Source: JABFSA01 sp963827515
GTDB taxonomy: Bacteria > Acidobacteriota > Vicinamibacteria > Vicinamibacterales > UBA2999
Assembly (NCBI GenBank): GCA_963827515.1
Contig: CAWHBF010000003.1
Coordinates: 1 to 64,000 of the forward strand
Length of the DNA stretch: 64,000 nt
Direction: 5' to 3'
The position numbers and the translations under genes are program-made. The notes beneath the pieces were generated by a model. That model had not been told where the DNA came from. It made no database searches and saw only the letters and a program-made list of their open reading frames with translations. Shown in pieces: positions 54,555-62,771 of this stretch; positions within the stretch are counted from its first letter, which is position 1, and each line of letters starts with the position of its first letter.

Positions 54555-55811
54555 TCAGCGACGGCTGCGAAGCTTTCGCAGGGCCACGGCGGCGGCACCC
54601 CCGCCCAGGAGAAGCAGCATGCCCGGCTCCGGCAGGGATACGGCGACGGGATCGTCCCCTGATCCATCCTGTGGACCAACGGTTGAAGGAGATAGATTCG
54701 CTGCAGACGGATGAGCTTCGGCATCGGGATCGAATCCGGGTGGTGGGTCGATACCAGGTGGAATCGACGCCCTTGTCCCGGGAGCCCCAGACGAAATCTG
54801 TGGAAATGGAGCCTGCGGAAATGGAGCACTCGACATCTGGCCACTGGGATCCGCCGCACCATCAGTCGAGCTGGTCACGGATGGCGGATAGGCGGTAGAG
54901 GAGTCTGGATCGCCAGTGGACGAGCTTCCAGGTGACGAAAGGGAGCCGCCAGGTTGGCCTTCTGGGCCCGCGGGCGATCCCGCCGCTCCGTCGCCAACCG
55001 ATGGACCTCGTGACGCGAGAGTTGTAGGACGTGACGCGAGGCTTGTAGGACCGACGCCGCCACCGCCTCCGATGCTTCCGGAAGGCAACAGTGCAGAGCT
55101 ACCGGCATCAGCCGAAGACGCACCCGCCGCCGATCCGCCGCCAACCACACTTGGCCGACGTGATCCCCCGCCCGAGCTAAACGACGGCGATTCCAGCGCC
55201 GATCGGATGGCTGCACTAAGGAACGGGTCGCCGGAATCGTCCACGAGTTGGTCGAACTCAACAGAAGCCGGCTCAACCTCGGCCACCGGCAGCTGAGGTG
55301 TCTCTGAAATGCAGTTGCCGCAGCGCGCTCGGATCTCTTTGTTGCCGTCGGTCAGAACGGTCTCACCCTCGCTCAGTTTGACCTTGTTTCGTGTCCAGAA
55401 GATCTGATCGTTCTTGCGATACGACACGTACGCGAAACGGTCTTGCTTCAGAGTCTCCGTGCGGATCGCATTCTGGTTGAGCCCCTGGTAGTGCGTCGCA
55501 GCGATGGCGTCCTGAACGAGGACGTCTCTCAACTCGTCAGGGGTGTAAACGCCGCCAGCAACAACTGAATGCCGATAAACGGGTCGGTCAGCACCAACCA
55601 GCGCGTCCAGGCTCGCAAGGTCCAGACCCTCGCCCACGATACGCATTCCAGATCGCGTGGCATCGTCGCTGCGGCCTCCGGCGACACTCACGATCATCGC
55701 CACCATTCCCGCGGCACACAGGATGACCGCTGCAAGAACCGCTGTTACTCGGTACTGTGTGGATGTCTTGCGTGTGCGATGGCGACGTCGTCCGGAAGAT
55801 GGGATGCTCAT
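54555..55811 (-). CDS. PEP-CTERM surface protein with low-complexity linker
   Basis: ATG 55811 (MSIPSSGRRRHRTRKT) gives 418 residues. An N-terminal TM helix (VLAAVILCAAGMVAMIVSV) leads to a folded part of about 140 residues with YHSVVAGGVYTPDELRD, DRFAYVSYRKNDQIFWTR and the cysteine motif RARCGNCIS. A long Ser/Gly/Pro-rich linker follows. The end is VSLPEPGMLLLLGGGAAAVALRK and a basic RSRR tail, a canonical PEP-CTERM sorting signal for an exosortase. No exosortase gene is seen in this window. It is probably anchored at the surface after cleavage of the tail. Confidence 0.88.
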   Translation of the reverse strand: MSIPSSGRRRHRTRKTSTQYRVTAVLAAVILCAAGMVAMIVSVAGGRSDDATRSGMRIVGEGLDLASLDALVGADRPVYRHSVVAGGVYTPDELRDVLVQDAIAATHYQGLNQNAIRTETLKQDRFAYVSYRKNDQIFWTRNKVKLSEGETVLTDGNKEIRARCGNCISETPQLPVAEVEPASVEFDQLVDDSGDPFLSAAIRSALESPSFSSGGGSRRPSVVGGGSAAGASSADAGSSALLPSGSIGGGGGVGPTSLASRPTTLASRGPSVGDGAAGSPAGPEGQPGGSLSSPGSSSTGDPDSSTAYPPSVTSSTDGAADPSGQMSSAPFPQAPFPQISSGAPGTRASIPPGIDPPPGFDPDAEAHPSAANLSPSTVGPQDGSGDDPVAVSLPEPGMLLLLGGGAAAVALRKLRSRR

Positions 55812-56086
55812 GTTCGGTAACGTTGGCAACCGACGTGCCAGCAACGCCCAATTTCAGCCTTGTAATTGAATCGATCTCTTTGCAGCCCCGTGATGGATGT
55901 AGTTCCGCCGCATCACGAACTTCATCGGTGGGTTCCCTCGGTGTTCAGCTGGATCACGGATTTCCGCGGGTACCGCGTCCCGCAGAAGTCGAAAGGAGAC
56001 AATAAGAGGAGGGGTGCTTCTTACCGACGATCTGAAGCCGGTGTAAGGGTTACAAATGCCGGGCCGGGCGGTCCGGCATTCTGCCT

Positions 56087-56941
56087 CTAGGCTGGTCGAT
56101 GCGACAGCAGGAAGCTGCGGACGTGGCGCACTGCCACCGGAATCTTCTCCGGGGTGTCTTTCCAGGGGTACATGCTCAATTGGCCTTTCGGGGCGAGCAT
56201 CGCGCTCTCGATCGCGACGGCCAACGAATGTCCCGCCGTGTCGTCCGGCAGGACCAGCACCGGCGTCTGACAACCCTTCACGAAGTCGCGCGTCACCGTG
56301 AACACGAAGTCAGGATTGTTGCGGAACATTCTGTTCAGGAATCGATCGACCATTTCAGTCGTGATCTCGGGCCGCCGCTTGACAAGCTGTGCGCCCCACC
56401 CGGTCAACTGGCTTTCATAGAGGGAGTTCGGCAGCTCCGGTCGGAACCCGACCGGCTGCGCTGGAACGGCCGCGACGACGCGGTTTGGCGCCCGCTTGAC
56501 GAGGTTCCAGATGAAGGGCCCCGCAATGCAGAAGCCGAGCACCATGAACCTGTCGATCCCCAGGTGATCCATCAGGCCGAGGTGGTCGTCGGTGTAGGAG
56601 TCCCATGGCCGGTCAATCTCGAGCGGCCCGGTGGACTCACCGGCCGAGTTGCGGAGGTCAGAATAAATACAGCGGAACTCTCCCTTGAATGCCTCGATCG
56701 TATTGAAGGGATTGCCGCCGCGGATGCCCGCGATCGTCGAGCCGCTCAACCCCCCGCCCGAGATGAGCAACAGAGGGAAGCCAGTGCCCACCTCTTCATA
56801 GCGGATGCGGACGTTCCCTCTCTGGTAGAAGCGTCCGCTTTCTCCGCTCCCGCTCTGCTGCGCGAGCACGGACGGTGTAGCGGCCATCGCCGCCGCCGCG
56901 GCGCCAGCCTTCAGAAGCCTGCGTCTCATCGGATCCACCAT
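56087..56941 (-). CDS. Tat-exported alpha/beta hydrolase with Cys nucleophile
   Basis: 284 residues. The leader MRRRLLKAGAAAAAMAATPSVLAQ has the twin-arginine pattern. The hydrolase core has LLLISGGGLSG (oxyanion region), DLRNSAGES and the nucleophile elbow VLGFCIAG, with Cys138 where most members have Ser, as in dienelactone hydrolases. A possible acid is Asp233/234 (LPDDTAGHS), with His238 or His273 (VRHVRSF) as base. The usual late His context is weak, so activity is not assured. A second motif, WDSYTDDHLGLMDHLGID, is typical. Periplasmic; substrate unknown. Confidence 0.85.
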   Translation of the reverse strand: MVDPMRRRLLKAGAAAAAMAATPSVLAQQSGSGESGRFYQRGNVRIRYEEVGTGFPLLLISGGGLSGSTIAGIRGGNPFNTIEAFKGEFRCIYSDLRNSAGESTGPLEIDRPWDSYTDDHLGLMDHLGIDRFMVLGFCIAGPFIWNLVKRAPNRVVAAVPAQPVGFRPELPNSLYESQLTGWGAQLVKRRPEITTEMVDRFLNRMFRNNPDFVFTVTRDFVKGCQTPVLVLPDDTAGHSLAVAIESAMLAPKGQLSMYPWKDTPEKIPVAVRHVRSFLLSHRPA

Positions 56942-57150
56942 ACGTCCTCCTCTCGGCCAGTATTACGATGGCCAGAACTATAGCGCAACCGACCGTGTTT
57001 ACCATCCGCCAACCGGCGGCGACATGTCGCGGCGAAATCGGAGGGCTCTATGAGGCTGTTTCTCGCGGCGCTCGTTCTGATTGGCGGGGCGATTCCGGCG
57101 GAGGCGGAACTTCTTTCTCGGCGCGGTGTGAGAAGGCTCACGGGGCGCGG

Positions 57151-57976
57151 TTACGGCTCCAGCACTGCGGAAATCTTGGTCAAGGCTCCACGTTCGATAC
57201 TCACAGGCGCCGACCAGGGACGATAACCCTGCCTATCGATCCGGATGGTGTGTCGCCCTGGCGCGATGTCCGACAGCTGGAACGGGGTGGTGCTGACCAG
57301 CCTCTCGTCCAGGTACACGTCCGCTCCTGCAGGGCTTGACTGTACGTAGAGTCCGGTAACTGTGGTCACCGGGCCCGTATCCACACGCCCCCCGGAAGCG
57401 CGTTGCCCCGCAATGAGTGGCGCGGGCTCCGGCCTCGCGACATTCGCCTCGGCCGTCCGCTGCGGGTCATTCGTCGCGGGCACAATTGGGGTAGTCGCGG
57501 GAGCAGTTGGGACAATTGGATCGTCGGCCGGTCGATCGGCGACCGGTGGGGGCGGCGGTTGAACCTCCGCGCGAGGGATGTCCGCATCCACACGATTCGA
57601 CATGAGAGACCGGACCGACTCGATCTGGTCGTCACCGAATTCTGTGACGACGGCTACGCCACCCGCGAATCCGGCCACAAGTCCGACGCCAAGCATGACC
57701 GCCCCACGGAACCATCGACGCTTCGGCGCCCGAGGGGGAGCAGCATGCGACACGCTCGGTGCAGAGGCAAATGCCCGCTCTGTGAGCCGATCCGATTCAC
57801 CGGGCCCGCGCCAGTCCGGCTCAAACTCAATCAACCGCTCACGCGGGGGAGGCTCAAGCTGACGCAACCGCTCATGCCGGGGAGTTCGCTCAGGAGCAAA
57901 CTCACTCAATCGGATCGTTCAGGGGCAGCTGAGGATCGGCTTCAGACCGCTGATTCCGTGGCTCGACAACCGCCAT
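57151..57976 (-). CDS. PEGA-domain membrane protein, start frameshifted
   Basis: ATG 57976 is preceded by a perfect GGAGGT five bases upstream and reads MAVVEPRNQRSEADPQLPL before a stop near 57903. The long frame (MSEFAPERTPRHERL, nominal TTG 57909) begins exactly there, so one indel near 57910 probably separates them. The body has a charged N-terminus, a TM helix (GAVMLGVGLVAGFAGGVAV), a Pro-rich linker, and a C-terminal PEGA domain: YVQSSPAGADVYLDERLVS, TPFQLSDIAPGRHTIRI, ALTKISAVLEP. PEGA domains are extracytoplasmic modules of surface proteins. Corrected length about 275. Confidence 0.82.
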
Positions 57977-58361
57977 AGAGAGACCTCCGAGGGCCAGCCG
58001 CGCACGTCCCGGCAGCCCCCAAAATCTCGCAAACGCCAAGGGATGCGATCGAAGGGTGCAATACCGGTGCCTGGGAATCGGACGTAGGGTCTTGAGCCCA
58101 CAGGTCGAAAACGATTTGTCATGTCGCCGTTTTCCCCTCGACCTACCGAAATTACACGGAACAGACGCTTGCGCGCTGTTCGAGACGGAATCAGGGAAGG
58201 CTGACCAGCATTCATGTTGTTGCGTACGTGTCGTGCGGTTGCGGGGAGAAACAGACTACAATTCGCGGCGGCCATATAGATATCGAGGGGTGGCGAGGAC
58301 ACGGGCGTGGGCCCTGCCTGGCGCTACTGGACGGTTGCCAGGAGAAGGAGGAGGTGTTTCG
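57977..58361. other. Divergent intergenic region
   Basis: About 385 bases between the leftward PEGA gene and the rightward NHL gene. It should contain both promoters. The last part (GGAGAAGGAGGAGGTG at about 58341-58356) is the ribosome-binding site of the NHL gene. A minus-strand reading frame crosses the region but has no recognisable protein signature. Confidence 0.4.
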
Positions 58362-59676
58362 ATGCGTCAATACACGACGCCGATTGTGATGATCACGGTG
58401 CTCTTGGTGGGCTACTTAGCCACCAATCGCCACGTTCCGGTACAGGCTCAGGGCGGTACGCAAAGCTACGCAGCCATAGCCAATGACCTCGGCTCGCTCC
58501 AACCGACGGGCCCGTACGAGGTTGTGCCGAACTGGCCCAAGGATCTCAGCACGATCCCTGGCAAGGAAAAGTGGACGTTCGGGGCCGGACAGGGTGTGTT
58601 CGCCGAGAGCCCGGACCGCGTCTACTACATCCAGCGTGGTTCGCTCCCGGTGATTCCGCCGCAGGGACGAGGCGGGAAACCCATCGAGGCACCACACGTC
58701 GCTCCGAATCTCACGTTCCCCGTCGCGAATTTGTGGCGCAACGCCACGGGCGCGAGCCCGCCCGGAGCGCTCTTCAAGCCGGGCACGGAGGTGGCAGGCG
58801 ACGACTCGGATGCCGGAGTGAACGGCACGGACTTCCTCTGGGAGAACTGCATTCTCGTGATCAATCGCAACGGCGACATCATCGAGAACTGGACGCAGTG
58901 GGACAAGATGCTGCGCCGGCCGCACTCGGTGTACATCAGCCCGTACGATCCTCAGAAGCACGTCTACGTCGTCGACGACTACCGCCACGCGATCTTCAAG
59001 TTCACCAACGACGGCAAGCAGCTGGTGAAGACGATCGGCACGCCGAACGTGCACGGGAACGACTCGACGCACTTCTACCGTCCCACCTTCATGGCGTTTA
59101 ACACGGACGGGAGCTGGTACAACTCGGACGGCTACGCCAACACGCGCGTGGTGAAGTTCGACAAGAACGACAACTACGTCACGGCGTGGGGCGAGAGAGG
59201 AACGAATGCTGGTCCGGGCGCGAAGCCGGAGACGCGGCCGAACTACTTCAACAACGTGCACGGCGTTGGCGTTGACGTCTCAGACGCAAGAGGTGTACGT
59301 CAACGATCGCGGCAACCGCCGTATCCAGGTGTTCGACAAGGATGGCAAGTTCGTCCGGATGTGGAGTATGAACCCCGGCACGTCTGGGATCGATCTCCAC
59401 TTCGTCTTCCTCGACGGCGACCGCCGTGTGTGGGTGTTCGACCAGGTGACCCAGCAACTGGCGCAGCTCGACCGCCAGGGCAATCTCATCTACGCGTGGG
59501 GCGGTTTGGGCGCGTGGCCGGGCGGGCTCTTCGGTGTGCACGGCATCAGCGTGGACCAGGAGAACAACCTCTACCTCGCAGCGGTCGGACGCGGCGGCGT
59601 GCAGAAGTTCCGGCCACGGATGGGCGCGAACCCTGCGCTGCTCGTCGGCAAGATGGCCTACTCGGCCTGGAAGTAG
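58362..59676 (+). CDS. Secreted NHL-repeat protein, frameshifted once
   Basis: ATG 58362 follows GGAGAAGGAGGAGGTG and starts a signal anchor (PIVMITVLLVGYLATN). The body is a propeller with blades VYYIQRGSLPVIPP, RPHSVYISPYDPQKHVYVVDD, YRPTFMAFNTDGSWYNSDG and HGVGVDV. After a break near 59278 the other frame supplies EVYVNDRGNRRIQVFDKDGK, RRVWVFDQVTQQLAQLD and HGISVDQENNLYLAAVGRGG. Corrected length is about 438 residues. It resembles the protein at 22826 in layout but not in detail. Ligand-binding or scaffold role unknown. A strong hairpin follows the stop. Confidence 0.8.
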
Positions 59677-59696
59677 CGGCAACCTCGCCACCACGA

Positions 59697-59725
59697 CCCG
59701 ACGGACATGTTTCGTGTCCGTCGGG
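59697..59725 (+). terminator. Hairpin terminator after the NHL gene
   Basis: A perfect 11-base-pair stem, CCCGACGGACA paired with TGTCCGTCGGG, with a 7-base loop (TGTTTCG), starts 21 bases after the stop at 59676. No T-run follows, so it is hairpin-only, as often seen in GC-rich bacteria. It is the strongest stem of this type noticed in the window. Confidence 0.7.
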
Positions 59726-60097
59726 TGCTCTCAAAATTCGACACGGGCAACAGCTCGAGCACCGTCACGGCCTGTGCCTTGCCCTCTATTGCAAGCATGT
59801 TGTCCCGAGTCTGTCGGCACCACTGGCAGCGCGCCGAGAGACACTCCCCATCTGCACTTCGCGATTTTCAAGATGGCAACCTTCTCCGCCGGCACGGCAG
59901 GCTGAGCAGATGCTCACAGGACCACGCGGGAGCCGACCTGTTCTCGGTAGCGGTCTGAAGTCACCTCCACGAGACAGAGAGGTAACGACCCTGCAAAGTC
60001 TCCCTGGATTTGCGTCCCACGACATTCGGTTTCCCCCCGACGCCGTGGTGGGATATCTTTGCCGTCACAGAGCGGTCAGGGGATCAGGTCTACGAGC
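59726..60097. other. Intergenic region before the VKOR gene
   Basis: About 370 bases between the hairpin and the VKOR-thioredoxin start. Several short frames exist but show no known motif. Promoters for the VKOR gene should lie here; none was convincing. Confidence 0.4.
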
Positions 60098-60979
60098 ATG
60101 AGCAAAAAAACCAAGATACGACGGCGGTCGAGGACCGCGTCCGAAATACACACACTCCGGTCAGGGCCCAATTGGCCTCTCCTGGCCATCAGCAGTGTGG
60201 GCATCGCATTGACGGGTTACTTGTCGTGGGCTGCATTCAGCGGCGGCGCCCCGCAGGGATGCGCCGCTGGCGGGGGATGTGACGTCGTCCTCAACAGCCC
60301 TTGGGCGACACTGCTTGGCCTGCCGACAGCATTCTGGGGACTGCTGGCGTATCTTGGGCTCGCCGCCATCGCATTCGTCCGCCGCGCGGACAAGCATTGG
60401 TCCTATGCCTGGACTGCCGCATTGTTCGGCGTTTGCTATAGCGTCTACCTGACGGTGGTGTCCCTGACGATTCTCGAGTCCGCGTGTCCGTACTGCCTGA
60501 CGTCGCTCGCACTCATGACCGCCACTCTCGTGCTCGTGGTGCTGCAACGTCCTTCCGAAATAGCGCACCGCTCCTGGGTCGGTTTGGCCGCCGGTCGTGG
60601 AGCATTCGCGGCCCTGGTGATCCTGGTTCTTCATGGAAACTACGTTGCTCCGCAAGCCGAGCCTGCCGGACCTGAAGACCCGAACATCCAGGCGCTCGCG
60701 GAGCACCTGACCGAGGAAGGCGTCTTGTTCTACGGCGCGTCGTGGTGTCCGCACTGTCAAGAGCAGAAGCGACTCTTCGGGGCTTCGGCAGAGCGTCTCC
60801 CGTACATCGAATGCAGCCCTGCTGGACCGAATACGCCACAGGCACCCTCATGCAGCAGGGCCGGCATACAGAGCTATCCAACCTGGGTCATCAATGGCAT
60901 GACGATCGCGGGGGAGGTATTGACCCTCGCTCAACTTGCCGATGCCACCGCGTTTCCAGGGGCGGCTAGCTTCAAGTAG
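60098..60979 (+). CDS. VKOR-thioredoxin fusion (disulfide-bond formation)
   Basis: I chose ATG 60098 (MSKKTKIRRRSRT); an upstream ATG at 60059 lacks a better site. 293 residues. The VKOR part has TM helices, loop cysteines Cys55 and Cys61 (PQGCAAGGGCD), and the active pair Cys130-x-x-Cys133 (SACPYC). The C-terminal thioredoxin-like domain has WCPHC (Cys217, Cys220) and a cis-Pro near SYPTW. Extra cysteines are in IECSPAG and APSCSRAG. Such fusions reoxidise periplasmic thiols and pass electrons to quinone, replacing DsbB. They would serve the cysteine-bearing secreted proteins seen here. Confidence 0.93.
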   Translation: MSKKTKIRRRSRTASEIHTLRSGPNWPLLAISSVGIALTGYLSWAAFSGGAPQGCAAGGGCDVVLNSPWATLLGLPTAFWGLLAYLGLAAIAFVRRADKHWSYAWTAALFGVCYSVYLTVVSLTILESACPYCLTSLALMTATLVLVVLQRPSEIAHRSWVGLAAGRGAFAALVILVLHGNYVAPQAEPAGPEDPNIQALAEHLTEEGVLFYGASWCPHCQEQKRLFGASAERLPYIECSPAGPNTPQAPSCSRAGIQSYPTWVINGMTIAGEVLTLAQLADATAFPGAASFK

Positions 60980-61158
60980 GGTTTCGATACTATGAGGGTG
61001 CTGCAGCAGATGGGCGCCGGAGCCGATAGATCTACGTCGGCCGGAGGACCGTTCGCTCCGCGTGAGAGGAGCGTTTGTGCTTCGGCCAGAGTCCTCGCGT
61101 GGTGCGAGCGGATCGCTGAAACATTCCTGACGGGCGGATCCGGGGTCTCTTCGCGACC

Positions 61159-62706
61159 ATGACAAACATCCGACTCCAGCTCACGCGACGGCGCCTCCTC
61201 GAACGTGCAGTCCACTTCGGGATCCTGCCGTTCATCCGCAAGGCACCGCAGGGATCGTCAGTCGCGCTCACGCACGACATGGGTATCGGCGGCGTGACCG
61301 ACACGTCCGCCTGCTATCGCGCCCGTGCAGGGAGTCCCGCCACAATCTCGATCGAGTACGGGACCGCGGGTGACCTGATCGGGAGCGTGACGAGCCCCGG
61401 CGTGGTGGTGACCCCGGACAGCGATTTCACCGGCGGCGAAGAAATCACTGGCCTGTCGCCGAACACGCGCTATTACTACAGCATCAAGGTAAACGGCACG
61501 CGCGCTCACCGCGCACCGTTCCCGGAATTCAAGACGTTTCCCGTCAATGACGTCGACGCGGATGTGGTCATTGCGGCGGGTTCGTGCCAGTCGTCGCCGA
61601 CCGAGCCGGTGATCTTCGCGTCGATCGCGGCAGAGGCGCCGAGTGTCTTCATTCACTCGGGCGATTTGCACTACGGCGACATTACGACCGTGGCCGGACA
61701 GCGCACGAACTATCAAGCGCAGTACGCCTCTGACTTCCTGTCGCAGATCGTCCGGCGCATGCCTCGCGCGCATATCTGGTCTGACCACGACTACGGCGGA
61801 AACAACACCAACGGCGGGATGAGAAACAAGGTGAACAGTCTGCAAGTGTTCCAGGAATACATCCCGACCTATACGTTGGTGAACCCGAGCGGTGGCGTGT
61901 GGCAGTCGTTCAAAGTCGCGAACGGCGAAGTCTTCATGCTCGACACGCGATACAACCGTCAGGCCAGCGGGCCGCGGTACCCGGATGCCCCCGCCGTCAC
62001 GCTGACCGTGCAAGCGGGATCGAGCGCGGACCAGGTGGTGATCCTCGACGGCATCAATGGCCCTCATCGGCACTTCATCGATGCGTATCGCGCATACTAC
62101 GTCCAGTTCGATAACTTCACATATGTGCGGCGGGTGCTGTCCTCGATCTACGATGCGGGTAGCGACACGCACACGCTCGTGCTCAGCTCAGCGGTTCCAG
62201 GTCTGAGACCGGGGGTGACGACATGCCATCTCAAGAGAAAGTCGATGCTCGATCAGGACTTTCTCTTTGCGAGTGGGCAGACGGAGTGGCTCATCGCCGG
62301 CCTCAATCGATCGACCGCGAAGTGGAAAGTGGTCGTCAGCGACGTCGTGTGGAACCCAACCCTCGTTGGTGGGGGCGACGTGTGGGGCGACTGGGACATT
62401 GACCGGATGGAGCAGCGCTACATCATCGAGCACGTGAAGGCGTCGAATGTTCTCGTGATCTCGGGCGACCGCCACAGATCAGCCATTGACAACGGGACGA
62501 ACTCTGTGTGGCCCGAGATGTCGGCATCGCCGCTGAATCAGTCAGCCGCGACGCTGAACGGGTCATGGACGAATGGCGTCACCACCGCCGGCACGCACTA
62601 TTACGGCATCCTGACGCTCGGCGCGACGTACGCCACGATGACGATCAAGAACGCCAACGGTAGCACGGCGAGGGCGGTTACCCCGCTGCCAATCCGGGCC
62701 GCATGA
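61159..62706 (+). CDS. PhoD-like metallophosphatase, exported
   Basis: 515 residues. The N-terminus LTRRRLLERAVHF has a Tat-like twin arginine. A fibronectin-like domain (about 40-125; CYRARAGSPATISIEYGT, ITGLSPNTRYYYSIKVNG) precedes the phosphatase core: IAAGSCQSSP, FIHSGDLHYGD, IWSDHDYGGNN, and late VLVISGDRHRSA. The Asp/His motifs GDLHYGD, DHDYG and GDRH are the metal ligands of PhoD-type phosphodiesterase/phosphatases. An extra DTRYNRQASG segment fits the family. Periplasmic or surface; probably cleaves phosphate esters when phosphate is scarce. No Pho box was identified. Confidence 0.88.
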   Translation: MTNIRLQLTRRRLLERAVHFGILPFIRKAPQGSSVALTHDMGIGGVTDTSACYRARAGSPATISIEYGTAGDLIGSVTSPGVVVTPDSDFTGGEEITGLSPNTRYYYSIKVNGTRAHRAPFPEFKTFPVNDVDADVVIAAGSCQSSPTEPVIFASIAAEAPSVFIHSGDLHYGDITTVAGQRTNYQAQYASDFLSQIVRRMPRAHIWSDHDYGGNNTNGGMRNKVNSLQVFQEYIPTYTLVNPSGGVWQSFKVANGEVFMLDTRYNRQASGPRYPDAPAVTLTVQAGSSADQVVILDGINGPHRHFIDAYRAYYVQFDNFTYVRRVLSSIYDAGSDTHTLVLSSAVPGLRPGVTTCHLKRKSMLDQDFLFASGQTEWLIAGLNRSTAKWKVVVSDVVWNPTLVGGGDVWGDWDIDRMEQRYIIEHVKASNVLVISGDRHRSAIDNGTNSVWPEMSASPLNQSAATLNGSWTNGVTTAGTHYYGILTLGATYATMTIKNANGSTARAVTPLPIRAA

Positions 62707-62771
62707 GACCGGTCATTGCCCGACCCGCTGTGTATCGAGCACGTCTCCCATCGGCGCATCAGCGCGATCGC

